Source: Lenzites betulinus
Taxonomy: Eukaryota > Basidiomycota > Agaricomycetes > Polyporales > Polyporaceae
Length of the DNA stretch: 64,000 nt
Direction: 5' to 3'
Assembly: GCA_022264855.1 (NCBI GenBank)
Contig: JABYQU010000082.1
Coordinates: forward strand, 1 to 64,000
The notes under the pieces are model-generated. The model was not told the DNA's origin. It was given only the letters and a program-made list of their open reading frames with translations, and made no database searches. Both the position numbers and the translations under genes were made by a program. This document shows positions 1 through 11,380 of the stretch, piece after piece. How positions within the stretch are numbered: the first letter of the stretch is position 1; every line of letters begins with the position of its first letter.

Positions 1-1340
1 GGACGTTCTCCTTGGGCGATGTAAGTGGATTTTTCGATTGATGCTTTGTGGCTGACTGGGTATACTGCGTAGACCACGTCCAGCGCCCACTGGGCCATGG
101 ATCCTTCGGCACGGTTGTGCGTGCCGAAGATGGTTTGACAGGTAGTCCGGTCGCGGTCAAGGTGCTACACAAGATTCGCGGACTACATCGTGATCCCCCG
201 GCGAGAGCGACGAATTTACGACCTTCTGGTTGCTGGATGTAGTCCTCGTATCTCGTAAGTGCATAAAATCGTAAACCTTAGCTCTACTCATGATCGTACA
301 GATTGTTTGCAGAAGTCCTGAGCGACGGGGCTGATCGTGACATATATTGTACGTGTTCGAGCTCTGTGCAGCCACCCTTTACGAAACCCTGAGGGGCGCC
401 GCGGCCTGCTACTTTTTCTGCTCGTCATATGCGCGAGATCTCGTATCAAGTGGTGTTGGCCTGGAATGTAAGTAACGATATAGGTATTCAGCGTCATGTC
501 ATGCTGATTGAGAGCACCAGACTTGCATTCTCTGGATATCGTTCACTGCGATGTGAACCTGATAACATCGCCTTCAAGACATTCGAGGTCACGACCGTTC
601 AAACAATGGATGGCTCCGGCCGTTTCAAGGCGAAGGTATGAATCATGACGTCTGTCGCTACGCGCAAGCTAAGAGTTACTCAGAACATACTGAAGTCCAC
701 TGCGCTCTGTATCATAGACCTCGGTAGCGCTATGACTTCATCGGAAGCAGCCGCAGCACCTGTTGTTGTCTGTGCGAAGTCGTACCGTCCGCCGGAAGTG
801 GACCTTCGTGAGTACGATACTGTTTCGTGATGCCTAACTATACTGATTGGCTCCAGGCATGGCACTCACCCGCGCCGTCGACGCTTTCGCTGTTGGGTGC
901 ATTATAGCGGAGGTGTATTTGACGCAAAACCTGTTTGATCCCGCCTTCTCGTCGACCTCCGAACATCTCGCCTTAGTGGATCGCATCGCAGGCCCGTTTC
1001 CTCCTGGATTTGCTCGGGTGATTAATAGAGATCGGCCTGGCACCTTTCGATTACAGCCGAAGGTGGAAGCAGTGTTCCCGCCGCCAAGCGCGAAGTGGCC
1101 TAGAGGGCAAATCGTAGCCTCTGCTCGCCGAGTTCAACAAGCCAAGCCTATTTGTGTGAGTTGTATTGATATTTGAGTGCTTATCTTTGTACTTACGCGC
1201 TTGCGCGCAAGACTCGAGTTCATGATGTCTTGCTGGCCGACCTTCTGAAGAAACTACTGATGCCTGACCCGTCGCTCAGAGTTAGCCTGGCCGCAGCCTC
1301 GCGGCACCAGTACTTTGATAACCTGTCAGCCGGGCCTTGA
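1..1340 (+). pseudogene. Decayed LAMMER/CLK-like protein kinase, 5' end outside window
   Basis: Kinase motifs appear in order but in different frames. The glycine loop LGHGSFGTVV and VAVKVL lie at about 95-165, FELCAATLYETLR near 357-395, a catalytic-loop remnant VHCDV near 541-556, DLGSA at 718-732 and YRPPEV near 783-800. An EHLALVDRIAGPFP stretch near 960-1003 recalls the EHLAMMER motif of LAMMER kinases. The last exon (about 1211-1340) reads DLLKKLLMPDPSLR and ends at TGA 1338-1340. Introns with good borders are visible (for example 255-300 and 1155-1210). At least two frameshifts break it: one near 205, and one in the catalytic loop at about 556, where the codon expected to give HCDVKPDN has lost a base. 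Seen: motifs and lesions. Inferred: family and loss of function. Confidence 0.75.
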
Positions 1341-2756
1341 AGCTGGACAGCTTCCACTCGCGGCCTTCATCGCTCCGTCGGGTAGATAGGTGAATGTCTT
1401 CTTTCAGATATGTTTTTATTAGGCCCGGAAGTACAGCGTTACACGGCGTTAGCCACCTTGTATCTATGGACGTTTATGCACACAGCAACTTAGATCGTAT
1501 ACACCGTGTGTGATGTTTCGCGAGCGCTCGTTTCATGTGCCCACGCCGCGCGCGCAACTAAACGTCACGCGGACGAATGGCAGAAAGTCCGGCGTTGTAA
1601 AATTCTTGTTCCCTCTTCCCCGTTCGGCTTTGAGGGCAAGATGGGGAGTCCGTAGCCACTTCACGCCAAGTATATTACAGCCTTCAGTGATTTCTACAAT
1701 GCCCCCTCGGCGCTCTTCCCAGGTCCCCGCAGGTGGCAAGTCATGTGACTGTAGACTTGTCTGGAACTTCCCGCGAGCACCGCTATTGGTCTGAGTGTGG
1801 CAAGTGCTTTGCTCCTTATCCCCACTACGCCGCTCCCGTCAAGTACATATGCACTATTAGCAAAGCTTAAGTGGTGATCAGCAGTCTTATGAGGTGATTC
1901 CTACCGCGTTGGATGACTCTCAGTACTATTGGTGGCAATATATGCATATAAAGATAAGTATAGTAGGGTTACATGTAGACAACGAACGATAAACTGTGTA
2001 GAATGGTAGAATAGCAATGCTGGGGTGTTTGCCATTCTACCATTCTTCCACTTTGTGTCGTGAGCATCATTTGGAATGTTATCGCCAATCATTTTGCCAC
2101 GTGGATCTTGCTTCATAATCATGAGTCAATGCTTATTGATGTTTGTTGACTTTGACGACACTATAAATCACATCAAACCAGACGGTTGTCCCTCTTTCAG
2201 ACCTTTGCCATCATCTTGTGCCATGTCCATCACTCGTGCCAGCATTCACATTCCAGAAAGTGGAAACGGTGTTGTATTTTGGTTTGTAACAAAGGTTCTA
2301 TCATTATAACTATCAGTCTAATGTCAAATATCTACTAGTTATGAAGCCAGAAACTCTGTGCGAGTGATTTATACCCCTCGTCGCATGAGATTAGAACCCG
2401 GTGAGATATATGCGATTGACTTGTAAATGGCATGTATACTTACTGGGTAATTCTTTCAGAATTACCTGGACATGCTGCCCTTGTTATTCAGAGTGTTGCG
2501 ACTCAAACGCTTCAAGCATACCTTGCCCACTCTATTCAAGTTTCTATCCATACAGTTGTTAGAGCTCAAGTTTCTTTGACCACCAGTTCTTCTGATTTCC
2601 AGTCCCACATGGAACGTGGCCGTATCTTGACAGATATGTTTTTAGACTGGTTCGATATGATTGAGGAGCGTGACGGGGTTGAGCAATAAATATTATGTAG
2701 TTTTTTAGACATTCGTAAATTCATTTTTCATAGGTGACAACATTTGAATACCTATG
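1341..2756. other. Region with no supportable gene
   Basis: Short open frames exist on both strands, but none shows a spliceable multi-exon model or a family motif. A leucine-rich stretch on the plus strand near 2461-2575 looks more protein-like than the rest, but it is broken by stops. It may be the remnant of an old gene or element. Confidence 0.4.
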
Positions 2757-2820
2757 GTCCCGACCAGACGTGAGTTGGGTCCCGACCAGACATGAGTTGG
2801 GTCCCGACCAGACGTGAGCT
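2757..2820 (+). repeat. 22-bp tandem repeat, three units
   Basis: Three consecutive units of gtcccgaccagacgtgagtt plus gg (starts at 2757, 2779 and 2801). The second has one change (acatg for acgtg) and the third is cut and changed at its end. It lies about 90 bp before a TATA-like box and 150 bp before the start of the next gene. It could be a promoter minisatellite. Confidence 0.85.
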
Positions 2821-2907
2821 GTAACTCAAATAGGCATTTTTTAGAAATTTCTACTAGTCCTCTGAAATTTTATGTATTGCATACATTTGCCACCTGCCGC
2901 CTGCATT

Positions 2908-2916
2908 ATATAAAGA
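2908..2916 (+). promoter_or_regulatory. TATA-like box upstream of the 2971 gene
   Basis: TATATAAAG lies 55 bp before the proposed ATG at 2971 and is followed by a pyrimidine-rich stretch with several CCACCA steps. This is typical of a fungal core promoter and supports the gene start. Confidence 0.5.
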
Positions 2917-2970
2917 AGCTGTTCATCTTTGCTCTACCAGCCACCAACCACCATCCCACGATCTCCCCTC

Positions 2971-3672
2971 ATGCCTACTGCCAAGAGGTATAAAGCACTT
3001 CATGCAGGGGCTTTATGTATTTCTCACTTCATTACTATTTTATGCACAGCTCAGAGCCCAATATTCCATTTCCTGGTACCAAATCTGTGAAGATTTTGCT
3101 ATTTTGGCAGGATGGACAATGTCCAGAAATTCGCGATGCTCCCATACAAATGGAGTCAGTCAATGGGTTGGAGATTTTAGAGGTGGAGCCTCTCATCCCA
3201 AAGTATCTGGAAGCTTGTCAGGAAGGAGTCCTGACCATCAAAGTGAGTTTCATATCATTCAAAGTTCACGCATCAGCATGGTAGTGTTGTATAATGTGAA
3301 TCTGTCCGTAAAAAGGTCTGGTATATGTTGTCCCAGGCCTTGTTGCAGCAGATTCAGTATTTTAACAGACTATGGGTATACGGGCAGCTGATACAGTTAT
3401 GAATCCAGCTTGTCGACAGACTGCAAGGAATGATTATGACCCTACCGACCCCTTTCATCATTTGGGGCATCTCCGACAAGATTCGAGATGCAGGGGAGTT
3501 CCAACTTTGCAAGAATAAGTTAATCCAGAGTATTACTGGGGAGAAGAAAGTGGTATGGTGGGGCGATGTCGTGGTCGGAAAGCTGAAGTCGAGTGATGAG
3601 GGTTTCATATTTTGCGACTGCGATGCCTCTGATTACTGCCTGATTCGGAATTACTTTCTCCGCGAACTGTAA
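2971..3672 (+). CDS. Hypothetical protein, about 177 aa, four exons
   Basis: Family not recognised. Joined exons 2971-2987, 3050-3242, 3316-3375 and 3409-3672 give an open frame of 177 codons starting MPTAKSSEPNIPFPG and ending LIRNYFLREL. The first two introns (62 and 73 nt) have normal GT-AG borders. The third is only 33 nt (3376-3408), contains a CTGAT branch-point-like site and removes the only in-frame stop (TGA 3400-3402). If it is not spliced, the product ends after 98 residues, so this is either a gene with an unusually short intron or a pseudogene with one nonsense codon. No signal peptide or membrane segment is obvious. Confidence 0.5.
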
Positions 3673-4464
3673 ACAGAACATACAATAGACGCCTCCGGGA
3701 TTACTGCTTGAAGCTCCAGACCGGGACTTCAGCCGCGGATAAACATACTGCCATGATACCGGTCCGGTATCTCGCAGGAATTATCATACATCGGCGCTAC
3801 GGCGGTAGCCCACGCCGGATATAACATTTGGCTTCACTCTAGGAACTGTCGTGAAGTCCAACAGGGTTCGAGAGTGACTTCGAGTCTTTCGTGCTCTCTG
3901 TGCTCGAAGAAGCTTACTGTAACGCTCATACTCTGACCCCATGTAAACATACACATTCCCTTACATCACCCAGTATCGGTCACTGATAAACCAACTACGA
4001 CGCCCACCGAAGACGTCTACGCCCGGACTTGGCGCCGCTATAGCTCGGACATAGTGCCAGAAGCGCGAATATGAGGGTGGCGCCCGTGCTCCTTAGCCAG
4101 GCCAGAAGTGTACACATAGGCAATGTTTGAGGAACGTGTGCGACATAAGCTTTGAAAAATAAACGCGCCGCGATGGGGTCACACATGGAACGCGAATAGT
4201 AACACATATGTTAGGATATAACAGCAGCGATTATATAACGATACGTACCATGAATATGACTCCGAGGGAAAGGACGTGCTTGCAAGACATGCAGAGGCAG
4301 CGTGCTTGATGTGCTTAAGTTCTTGCTCGACGTCGAATCTTTGAAGGCCATAGTTAGCGTCGCGCCACTTGATGTGTGACAGTCGAACCGTTCTCAGTAT
4401 GAATGAGCAGCAATCACTTAGAGTCCAATTCCAGACTTACGAATATCGATGAGCTCACATTCTG
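3673..4464. other. No clear gene
   Basis: Only short frames are found. A minus-strand frame at 3995-4207 has no convincing splice partners. It may hold 3' parts of the minus-strand gene at 4465-4884. Confidence 0.35.
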
Positions 4465-4884
4465 TCATCGGACCTGTAAGGCCGCTGCTGATCGAGGTAT
4501 CAGCAGTAGGTTCATGGATCGAGAAGATCGAGAAGGGCGTACCGTGGATGACCGACCATGACCTCCCCCTGTCGAGTGTTCGCCCACAGAGCCCAGCATT
4601 ATGTCACACGAACTGACATAGTTGAGTAAAGCCTTGTCGGACGAGGCGGCTGACAGGGACGTAGGACGAAGCAATAAAGCACTTCTGTGAAGTAGGTCAA
4701 CGAGAGCAAAGATGTAATGTGTACACAGACATTACTTAGCCGTGTAAGAAGACGCGGCGGATTGCCTGAAAGCTTCATAGAGGACGATGGACTTCTCGAC
4801 AGGAGGTGGGGCGTACAGAGGTAGTACTGAGCGCGGAGCATTCGGGTTTCGCTCGTGGGCAAATATTACCAAACAACGAAGCCT
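4465..4884 (-). CDS. Partial hypothetical gene, two coding-like exons
   Basis: On the minus strand, exon 4884-4736 joined to 4684-4465 over a 51-nt GT-AG intron (4685-4735) gives 122 open codons. The reading contains PLYAPPPVEKSIVLYEAFRQ, then DKALLNYVSSCDIMLGSVGE, and ends LIPRSAAALQVR. The frame change across the intron is exact (phase 2 to 1), which supports real splicing. No ATG was found in the first exon, so at least one upstream exon is missing. The family is not recognised. Confidence 0.45.
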
Positions 4885-5360
4885 CTGCGAACCCGACTGA
4901 GCTTGGCCACTCGCTGTATCGCTCCCCCTGTTTCTAACTCATTGGCGCGACTGTATACACCCGATAGTGTAACATACACAAGAATATAGTAGCTCTGCAC
5001 TTTCGTATGTATCTGCGACGTTACCCGGGTGCAGCAGTATACTGATATCACATACCAAGGCATCATGTAATCAACACTTCACAGCGTCGTATTCTGTCAA
5101 AGCAGGAAAACGTTTGGCGTAGCATACGCACTTGGATCGATCGGAGGAAGGCACGAAATATCTGATCGGGGCGGCTGAAGGATTGGTCAACCGTATGTAT
5201 CTCCGGAACGTCTTATCGCGCTGTACATCGGCGTTCCCAATGCACAGCGCTTGGTCAGGCTCGATATCACTGTGAGCTCGGTATAATCGTTGTGAGCACG
5301 AGGTCTATCAAGAACACAAAAGAATGATACAATGGCTCTAGACTAAAAGACACCGGCAGG
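4885..5360. other. Short intergenic or 5' exon region, unresolved
   Basis: Probably holds the unresolved 5' exon or exons of the minus-strand gene ending at 4465, and the 3' flank of the gene ending at 5361. Nothing else is supported. Confidence 0.3.
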
Positions 5361-6058
5361 CTACGCGTCGAGTCCCGCGTGCCCTTCCTCCTCTGACGCC
5401 TGTGGGCCTCCCCGACTATAACTTATGCTATATGCAGCTACGCGCGCATACGCTATAGCCGCTGCGAACATCCAGAAGTCTTGCGCCGCGGGGAAGCGCA
5501 ATTTCTGCACCGTGACGAACGGAGAGGTAGGGTCCTCGCTACGCATGAGCATAGTAAGAGACATCTACAAACAGAAAGACTGTGTCAGTCATTGTTTACG
5601 TGCCCGCAGATGTTTCGACCTCTCGCACCTCGTCACAGGACAAGACCCAAGACTCATTAATAACGCGGAAGACGGCGGGAGGGCCGACATGACCGATGGT
5701 GATCATAAGCCAACCTGACACGTCCACAGGAAGTGAGAGGGAGCCGTTCAATATAGTACTGAGTGAGCTGCATACGCTTATTTTCTGTGATCTCACTGAT
5801 AAGGACCGTCGCCGCCGTCCACTGGTCTTGGCAGCAGGGCAGCCCGTTGAACTTCTGCTCTTGCGTGAATTCTGCTCGCTCGCATGTGAAGAGCGCTTGC
5901 AACTGCATGATAGCACGGAGGGGAAGTGAGAGATATTGGTGTGAGGATGGGCTCGCGCAGCGTCGGGCGGGGTGATGGACAAGGCGAGAGGACGAGAGAG
6001 GGCGTTGGCGTTCTACATCGTGCGAACTCTTGGGCGAGTTGCCATCAGGTAGTGGCAA
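5361..6058 (-). CDS. Hypothetical protein, about 183 aa, three exons
   Basis: Minus-strand exons 6058-5797, 5714-5629 and 5564-5361 join in frame (introns of 82 and 64 nt, GT-AG). The product includes TVLISWLMITIGHVGPPAVF and then RVINESWVLSCDE, and ends GGPQASEEEGHAGLDA. The pattern of one hydrophobic segment followed by a polar tail recalls the C-terminal part of fungal multi-span membrane proteins, but this is a weak resemblance. A further minus-strand frame at about 6216-6374, starting MTVDEVSVLANVV, may be an upstream exon, so the start at 6058 is uncertain. Confidence 0.5.
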
Positions 6059-6382
6059 GTGTCATTACTTCATAGTCGATGTGATACTGACCGCCTTCGT
6101 TTGCGCCTAAGCAGAAGTCTCAGCACAAGATATATGCACCCCAAAAATTGCCGTACGGGGGTTCTCCATCCATCGCGAGCCGGTGCGTACCTCGGAGCAG
6201 GACCACCCCAGTATGTCATAAGATCTCAAGCGCAGATCGTCGGAGCGTCCGTGGAGCTCCACCAAAATGACGCTCGCCTTCGCTTGTTTCTTTGATCAAA
6301 GCCGCTGCTATGCGCATGTCCGATCCGCTATTGGATACAACATTGGCCAGGACGCTGACCTCGTCTACCGTCATTGAAAAGG

Positions 6383-6390
6383 TATAAAAG
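6383..6390 (+). promoter_or_regulatory. TATA box of the 6481 gene
   Basis: TATAAAAG stands 98 bp before the ATG at 6481, a usual distance for a fungal TATA promoter. Confidence 0.55.
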
Positions 6391-6480
6391 TCTCTATATA
6401 CATGCACACAGCGAGTCTAGATACGCTCTGCATCGTCCGCTGCACCTGGGCCACTCTTTCTCTGTTAAAAGCACGCGATC

Positions 6481-7128
6481 ATGGTGAGCTCCATATTTCG
6501 AGTCAGTTTGCTGATGCTCAATAATTCTTAGGCTCGTACGCGCATCGCCCGTATGCGTCCATCCAATAAACGTCCGCCGGCACCGCGCCGCAAGCTTGAA
6601 ATCACGCAGCACAACTTACGGGTCAAGTTAGCCGTTCGGGAAGTGAGTCATCATTTCATCCCGCGTTCATGCTTGGATTGATGACATCTGCAGCGTGACA
6701 TACCGCTAGCGCGGCGCGCTCTTCTGTACCCTGTGGAATCGTTGCGCCCGCGAATGGTTCTTCTACCTGCGCGCGAGGACTACGATCCTGCATGCGGATG
6801 TAATGCATGGTCGGTGGACCTTAACACCGACGACTGGTTTTCTGGCCCCCAGGCTATGACTACCCTGCATCATTTCCCGGGGACCGATTGTTGCTTGAAG
6901 AATGGGTACGACGTCTTTGTGCTCGCACGTCGAGAGCGGAGGTCTAGGTCCGAAGGGAGAAATCAGGCAGTCCAGACCCTCTTCGCGCTTCGATGGACTG
7001 GAAACATTGTCGTTATAAAGCGAGGGTTCCGCGATCGTGGGTGCGCGCTCAGCATCACGCCACCTGAAATCTCTCTCATCAACTCTCTTATCGAACGGTA
7101 CACTCGTCCATATTCTTTGTCTTCTTAA
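6481..7128 (+). CDS. Hypothetical protein, 182 aa, three exons
   Basis: Exons 6481-6483 (just the ATG), 6532-6642 and 6694-7128 join in frame over introns of 48 and 51 nt (GTGAG...TTAG and GTGAG...CTGCAG). The basic N-terminus reads MARTRIARMRPSNKRPPAPR. Later segments are NAWSVDLNTDDWFSGPQAM, YDVFVLARRERRSRSEG and WTGNIVVIKRGFRDR. It resembles a group of uncharacterised fungal proteins in style, but no named domain is recognised. The TATA box at 6383, clean introns and lack of lesions support a live gene. An ATG-only first exon is unusual but occurs in fungi. Confidence 0.7.
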
Positions 7129-7530
7129 GAGAACGTTCATCCAACAAGTATGTTTTACAGCTGGCTACAGCTCGAGGTTTAGAATCTATCAGACATATAT
7201 TGTTTTATCTCCGTGCTTTGACGAATAGATGTCCTGCCCACCGCCTCGTATACGTGTTAGTTCAGCCTTCTCATTGACAAAGCGTGAGCACGAAAGGAGC
7301 ATACTCTACGATAATTGTTATCTATCGAATGTGTTTGTTATGATGTTTGCTGGACGCCAGCCTCAAAGCTGGACGACCTGATGGGGCGGGCTTGAACATG
7401 GCCACGGCGATTCCGGTGAAGCCAAACCGACAAGGCTTATGATAATACGATTACGAAGTACACTGTCAACCAAATGATCGGACATCCGCGTCGTACTATG
7501 TAGCCGAAGTACCGTAGTACAAGACCAGCT
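7129..7530. other. Intergenic, converging 3' ends
   Basis: Lies between the plus gene ending at 7128 and the minus gene ending at 7531. No feature is supported. Confidence 0.5.
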
Positions 7531-8094
7531 TTACACATTAGGCATAGCAACAGGGAATGCTATATACTGCAGAATATGAGCATTGGAACATAGCGTCACC
7601 AGACGCATGAAGTCGCGCTTGTCATAGATAATAAGGCAGTGGCGGAATGAGTCCGGCTCACTGCCACCGGTGCGGTAGAAGACCATGGACAATTTCTGGT
7701 GGTGGTGATCGTTATTCGGTCGCACATGGATGATTCTATGATGCAAGCGTACCTCTTCCCAGTGCAGGGTCCAGTTGTTGGACGCCATGTCGATCGATAC
7801 GGGGAAGTGGTCGATAGGTGGGTATATGTGAAGCGTCCCTGAGGAAATTCGAGGCATTACAGGCAGCTGACGGGATGCAACGACTTACACTGTGAACGTC
7901 CTTGAGGTGCGGGGTACGTCTCGGTAATCACCACTGTCACCTGCAACCATTGAGATATTCTCTCTCCGCCGGAGATAGTAGCGTAGAACACGTTTCTCAA
8001 CGTGAGTTTCTCGTACGTGCTTCTGCTGAGAGTAGAATCAGGGTGATATATGGGCATAGAAAGCAACATACGGGGTTGCATCAGTGTCTGCCAT
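7531..8094 (-). CDS. Hypothetical protein, 155 aa, three exons
   Basis: Minus-strand exons 8094-8072, 8025-7889 and 7838-7531 join in frame over introns of 46 and 50 nt (GTATGT...CTCAG and GTAAGT...CTCAG). The product starts MADTDATPRSTYEKLTLRN, has a middle part NWTLHWEEVRLHHRIIHVRP and ends ILQYIAFPVAMPNV. No family is recognised and no signal peptide is visible. All lengths add up to 156 codons including the stop, with no lesion. Confidence 0.65.
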
Positions 8095-8389
8095 GGCGTT
8101 TTGGTGGGTTATTGAGGAGAAGCACAAACGCGGAGAGTTCGCAAGGTCGCTGAGCCCAGAGTGAGCGTCGCGGTTTGGACGGCCGCAGAATCGGAGGATT
8201 GTTTGCCAAAGTCCTGGGTACGTCAGCTTACGCTCCTCATTCCCCGGCCCAGCATCAGTGAGTGATGGAAGCCAACGCGGATAGGTTGTGTTTGCGGAGT
8301 GCGTATGATCAATGTTCTAGTCAGCCGTCAGCAGCCATAGTTCTGCGCAGTTCTCTATCGAAGCATGTGCAACCGAGATTGCATCTGCA
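8095..8389. other. Intergenic upstream of the 8094 gene
   Basis: Holds the promoter side of the minus-strand gene and the left flank of the inverted-repeat element. No distinct motif is supported. Confidence 0.4.
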
Positions 8390-10845
8390 GCAGCTGTTGT
8401 AGTTCTGATGTATCAGGTACCGGTAAATGGCCTGCGGCCTATTGCATCATGTACCGTAGGGATTCTGATGCATCAGGACAGCCCGAGAAAGTGCCCGGAA
8501 AGCCTCCGGGACTTGCCTAATTAGGCAGGTGCCCCGGGGGAGCACTGTTATCTGTTGTTTTCACTGATCTATTGCTTATCTTTTGTAGATTACACCCTAA
8601 TCTTATCTGTGTAGTACTACTTGGCGCCCATATAGCCCCGGAAAGCGGGCGCTTTTGTTCTCGGATCAGTACACCCCGATTAGGCAGGTCCTCACTTCTG
8701 CCTCCCCCTTGGCTCGCTTCTTCCTACTCTCCTGCAAACAGTTCTAGGCTGATCCTCTTCGCGCTGGGCTTGTTTTATTCACGCTTCTCTGGTACACAAT
8801 CGCGCGCAAACGCGCAAGCGATCCGGTAAGTACTGACTCAGCCATGATCGCGACAATATGGGGCGCTTGGGCGACAAAGACTATGTGATTGCTCGCTCGC
8901 ATCGCGTCGCCTCGCGGCGCGTAGGGGCGTCCCAGAACGGCACGTAACGTGGCTTTCCAACAAGACCTTATACGCGCAAAACGAGCCAGGCATGGCGAAG
9001 CTACCCTCAGTCCACCCCAGGAAGGAAGGTATGTGCATCCTCCTGGGGCACAGATCCCTCTAATCGTCTCCAAATCGCTTGAATATTTGCTATACTATGT
9101 AGGATACATGTATGTATGACTCAGGGCTTAATAAAACGCGCGAATGGCCCTCAAAATAGTTACAATGTCTCTGCTCTGTGGATCAGCCACAGGGCAGTCG
9201 TTTCCTTCATATCTCCGGAACGCCGGCGCGCGCCACGGCGCAACGCGTATCGCCGGAAAGCTGCTGAACGTAGCTTTCCGACGGTATGCTTTGCGTGGCA
9301 ATCGGACCGTGCACAGTGTGACAATGACCGTTACACATCTCTCCCTCTTCTCACCTATGCTTTGCAGGGTGTTCGTATAGCATGTACCTGTTCTCTATCA
9401 TGTATATTAGATGCACTCTATAGTACACAGAAACACGTTTATATCAGACCAAGAATCATCCAGAACGAACAAGAACTCATGGAGATATGTATTAATGTAT
9501 ATTTACTGTGCTGCTCTACTGTAATAGCTCAGCCGCTGAGTTTCTCGGCCACAGAGCGTCTTAAGACGCTCTGTGGCTGAATCTCCCGAAACAGATTTAG
9601 CAATATTAGACTCAGTTTAACTCGGAATCCTTAGATATTTCGCACCATAGTAGTGTGTGCATAGCACTACATTGGCCAACAAACCGTTTTGTAATCGCAC
9701 AATATTTGTATGTACTATAAGCCTGCCTATGAAACACACTGATAAGGATTACATAGGGCCACATTGTATGCCAAAGCAAGCTGGTACCTATCATCGTATC
9801 TGAACTGATTGTCAAAATATGTGAATCAAGTCCGCTTCTGCATTGAAGAGGGGGTACCAAAGGTATGTTATATATTACATATGTGGGGGTGGGGAGGAGA
9901 GGGTGGGCATAGCGAAACATGAAACGGTCGGATGATGACGCAAAGCATACCGTCGGAAAGCTACCAGCAGCAGCTTTCCAGCGATATGCTTTGCGTCGCG
10001 GCGCGCGCCCGCGTCCCGGAGATATGGAGGGAATGGTTGCCTTGTAGATTAGCTACAGAGCATCCGCTTTGGCGTCCGATCGAACGCGTTTTTCACGCGT
10101 TATTGAGCTGTAACATGTGTTAGTACATACTAAACATTGGATGGTAACATTGTATCGACATTGAACGCGATTTGAGCGAGATATGACCCAAGAAGATGCA
10201 GATATACTCCTTACCCAGGTGAATGCACGCTATCTTCGCCAATCCTGGCTCGTTTTGCGTGTGTAAGGTCTTGTTGGAAAGCCACAGTATGTGCCGTGCT
10301 GGGGAGCCCTTACGCGCCGCGAGGCAACGCGATGCGAGCGAGCAATCGCACAGTCCTCGCCGCCCAAGCGCCCCATATTGTCGCTACCATAGCTTAATCA
10401 GTACTTACCGGTTCGCTTGCGCGTTTGCGTGCGATTGTGCACCAGAGAAGCGCGAATAAAGCAAGCCCAGCGCGAAGAGGATCGGCCCAGAAGTGATTGT
10501 AGGAGAGCGGGAGGAAGCGAGCACAGGGGGAGGAAGAAGGGAGGACCTGCCTAATCGGGGTGTACTGATCCGAGAACAAAAGCGCCCGCTTTCCGGGGCT
10601 ATATGGGCGCCAAGTAGTACTACACAGATAAGATTAGGGTGTAATCTACAAAAGATAAGCAATAGATCAGTGAAAACAACAGATAACAGTGCTCCCCCGG
10701 GGCACCTGCCTAATTAGGCAAGTCCCGGAGGCTTTCCGGGCACTTTCTCGGGCTGTCCTGATGCATCAGAATCCCTACGGTACATGATGCAATAGGCCGC
10801 AGGCCATTTACCGGTACCTGATACATCAGGTCTACCACAGCTTGT
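8390..10845. mobile_element. Fold-back element with long inverted arms, no transposase
   Basis: The sequence from about 8390 rightward is repeated in reverse complement from about 10845 leftward. The outer about 340 bp (8400-8740 against 10835-10495) look almost identical, including the string gtagtactacttggcgccc. Further inside the arms diverge but stay alignable to about 9310 and 9940, with centre near 9617. The only longer frames (8572-8829 and its mirror 10405-10662 on the minus strand) are copies of each other inside the arms and are not credible genes. Target duplications were not found, so the exact ends are uncertain. Likely a non-autonomous DNA transposon of fold-back or large-MITE type. 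Confidence 0.75.
9548..9577. repeat. 30-bp perfect palindrome
   Basis: The half site GCCACAGAGCGTCTT is followed directly by its reverse complement with no loop. It lies in the unpaired middle of the fold-back element, 55 bp left of the centre of symmetry. Confidence 0.9.
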
Positions 10846-11092
10846 GGCATCTGTGTGGTGTAAATCCAATTGTAACCGACGATTTGCCGTGCTGAGGGTG
10901 CTTCAGTCGGCCGCACTAGTGGTAGTGGCAGAAGTCCGCGTTAAGCGGACTGCGCGAAGCGTTGAAGATTTGTCTATACTGGGCGAAAGGATCGGCGATC
11001 CAGCTATTGCTTAGCTAAGCTTCATTCACGCTCGCCTCCTCCCTCCTTCCGCAAGCGCTAGTGAGATCACCCTAAATCGCATATCATGCTAT
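10846..11092. other. Flank between fold-back element and retrotransposon
   Basis: No gene is seen. The last five bases (11088-11092, GCTAT) are the left target-site duplication of the LTR element. Confidence 0.6.
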
Positions 11093-11334
11093 TGTAAGTT
11101 CACGTGGGTGCTTTTACCGTGCCCAATTCCTAACGAAGTAGCTTGGTCCGGGCCTTTATTAGGCGGCGTACTCCGTGAGGATGGTGGGCGTTGGCAAAAG
11201 ACTTGGCCCACCAGACGCCCGAGTCCCGAATACTCGGACGCCGTACGCGAGTAACTATTACATAAGAATATCGTGTATAATTATTATTATCGCTAGCTCT
11301 TAAGCTAATGGGTGTTCCCTGGGCTGCCCTTACA
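11093..11334 (-). repeat. 3' LTR of the chromovirus
   Basis: 242 bp, reading identically to the copy at 21225-21466. On the element strand it runs from 11334 to 11093, starting TGTAAGGGCAGCC. Confidence 0.95.
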
Positions 11335-11346
11335 CTCTCCCCCCCT
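11335..11346 (-). promoter_or_regulatory. Polypurine tract
   Basis: On the minus strand the 12 bases next to the 3' LTR read AGGGGGGGAGAG. This is the expected primer site for plus-strand DNA synthesis in an LTR retrotransposon and confirms the element direction. Confidence 0.85.
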
Positions 11347-11380
11347 AGACCCGATACCGGGGCGTATATAATAAGTAAAG

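Noticed and set aside
2757..2820. Possible CRISPR-like array
   Set aside because: Three directly abutting 22-bp units without spacers, in a eukaryotic genome.
8572..8829. ORF repeated on the opposite strand at 10405-10662
   Set aside because: The two are copies because they lie in the inverted arms. They diverge with frame-independent changes, so they are not coding.
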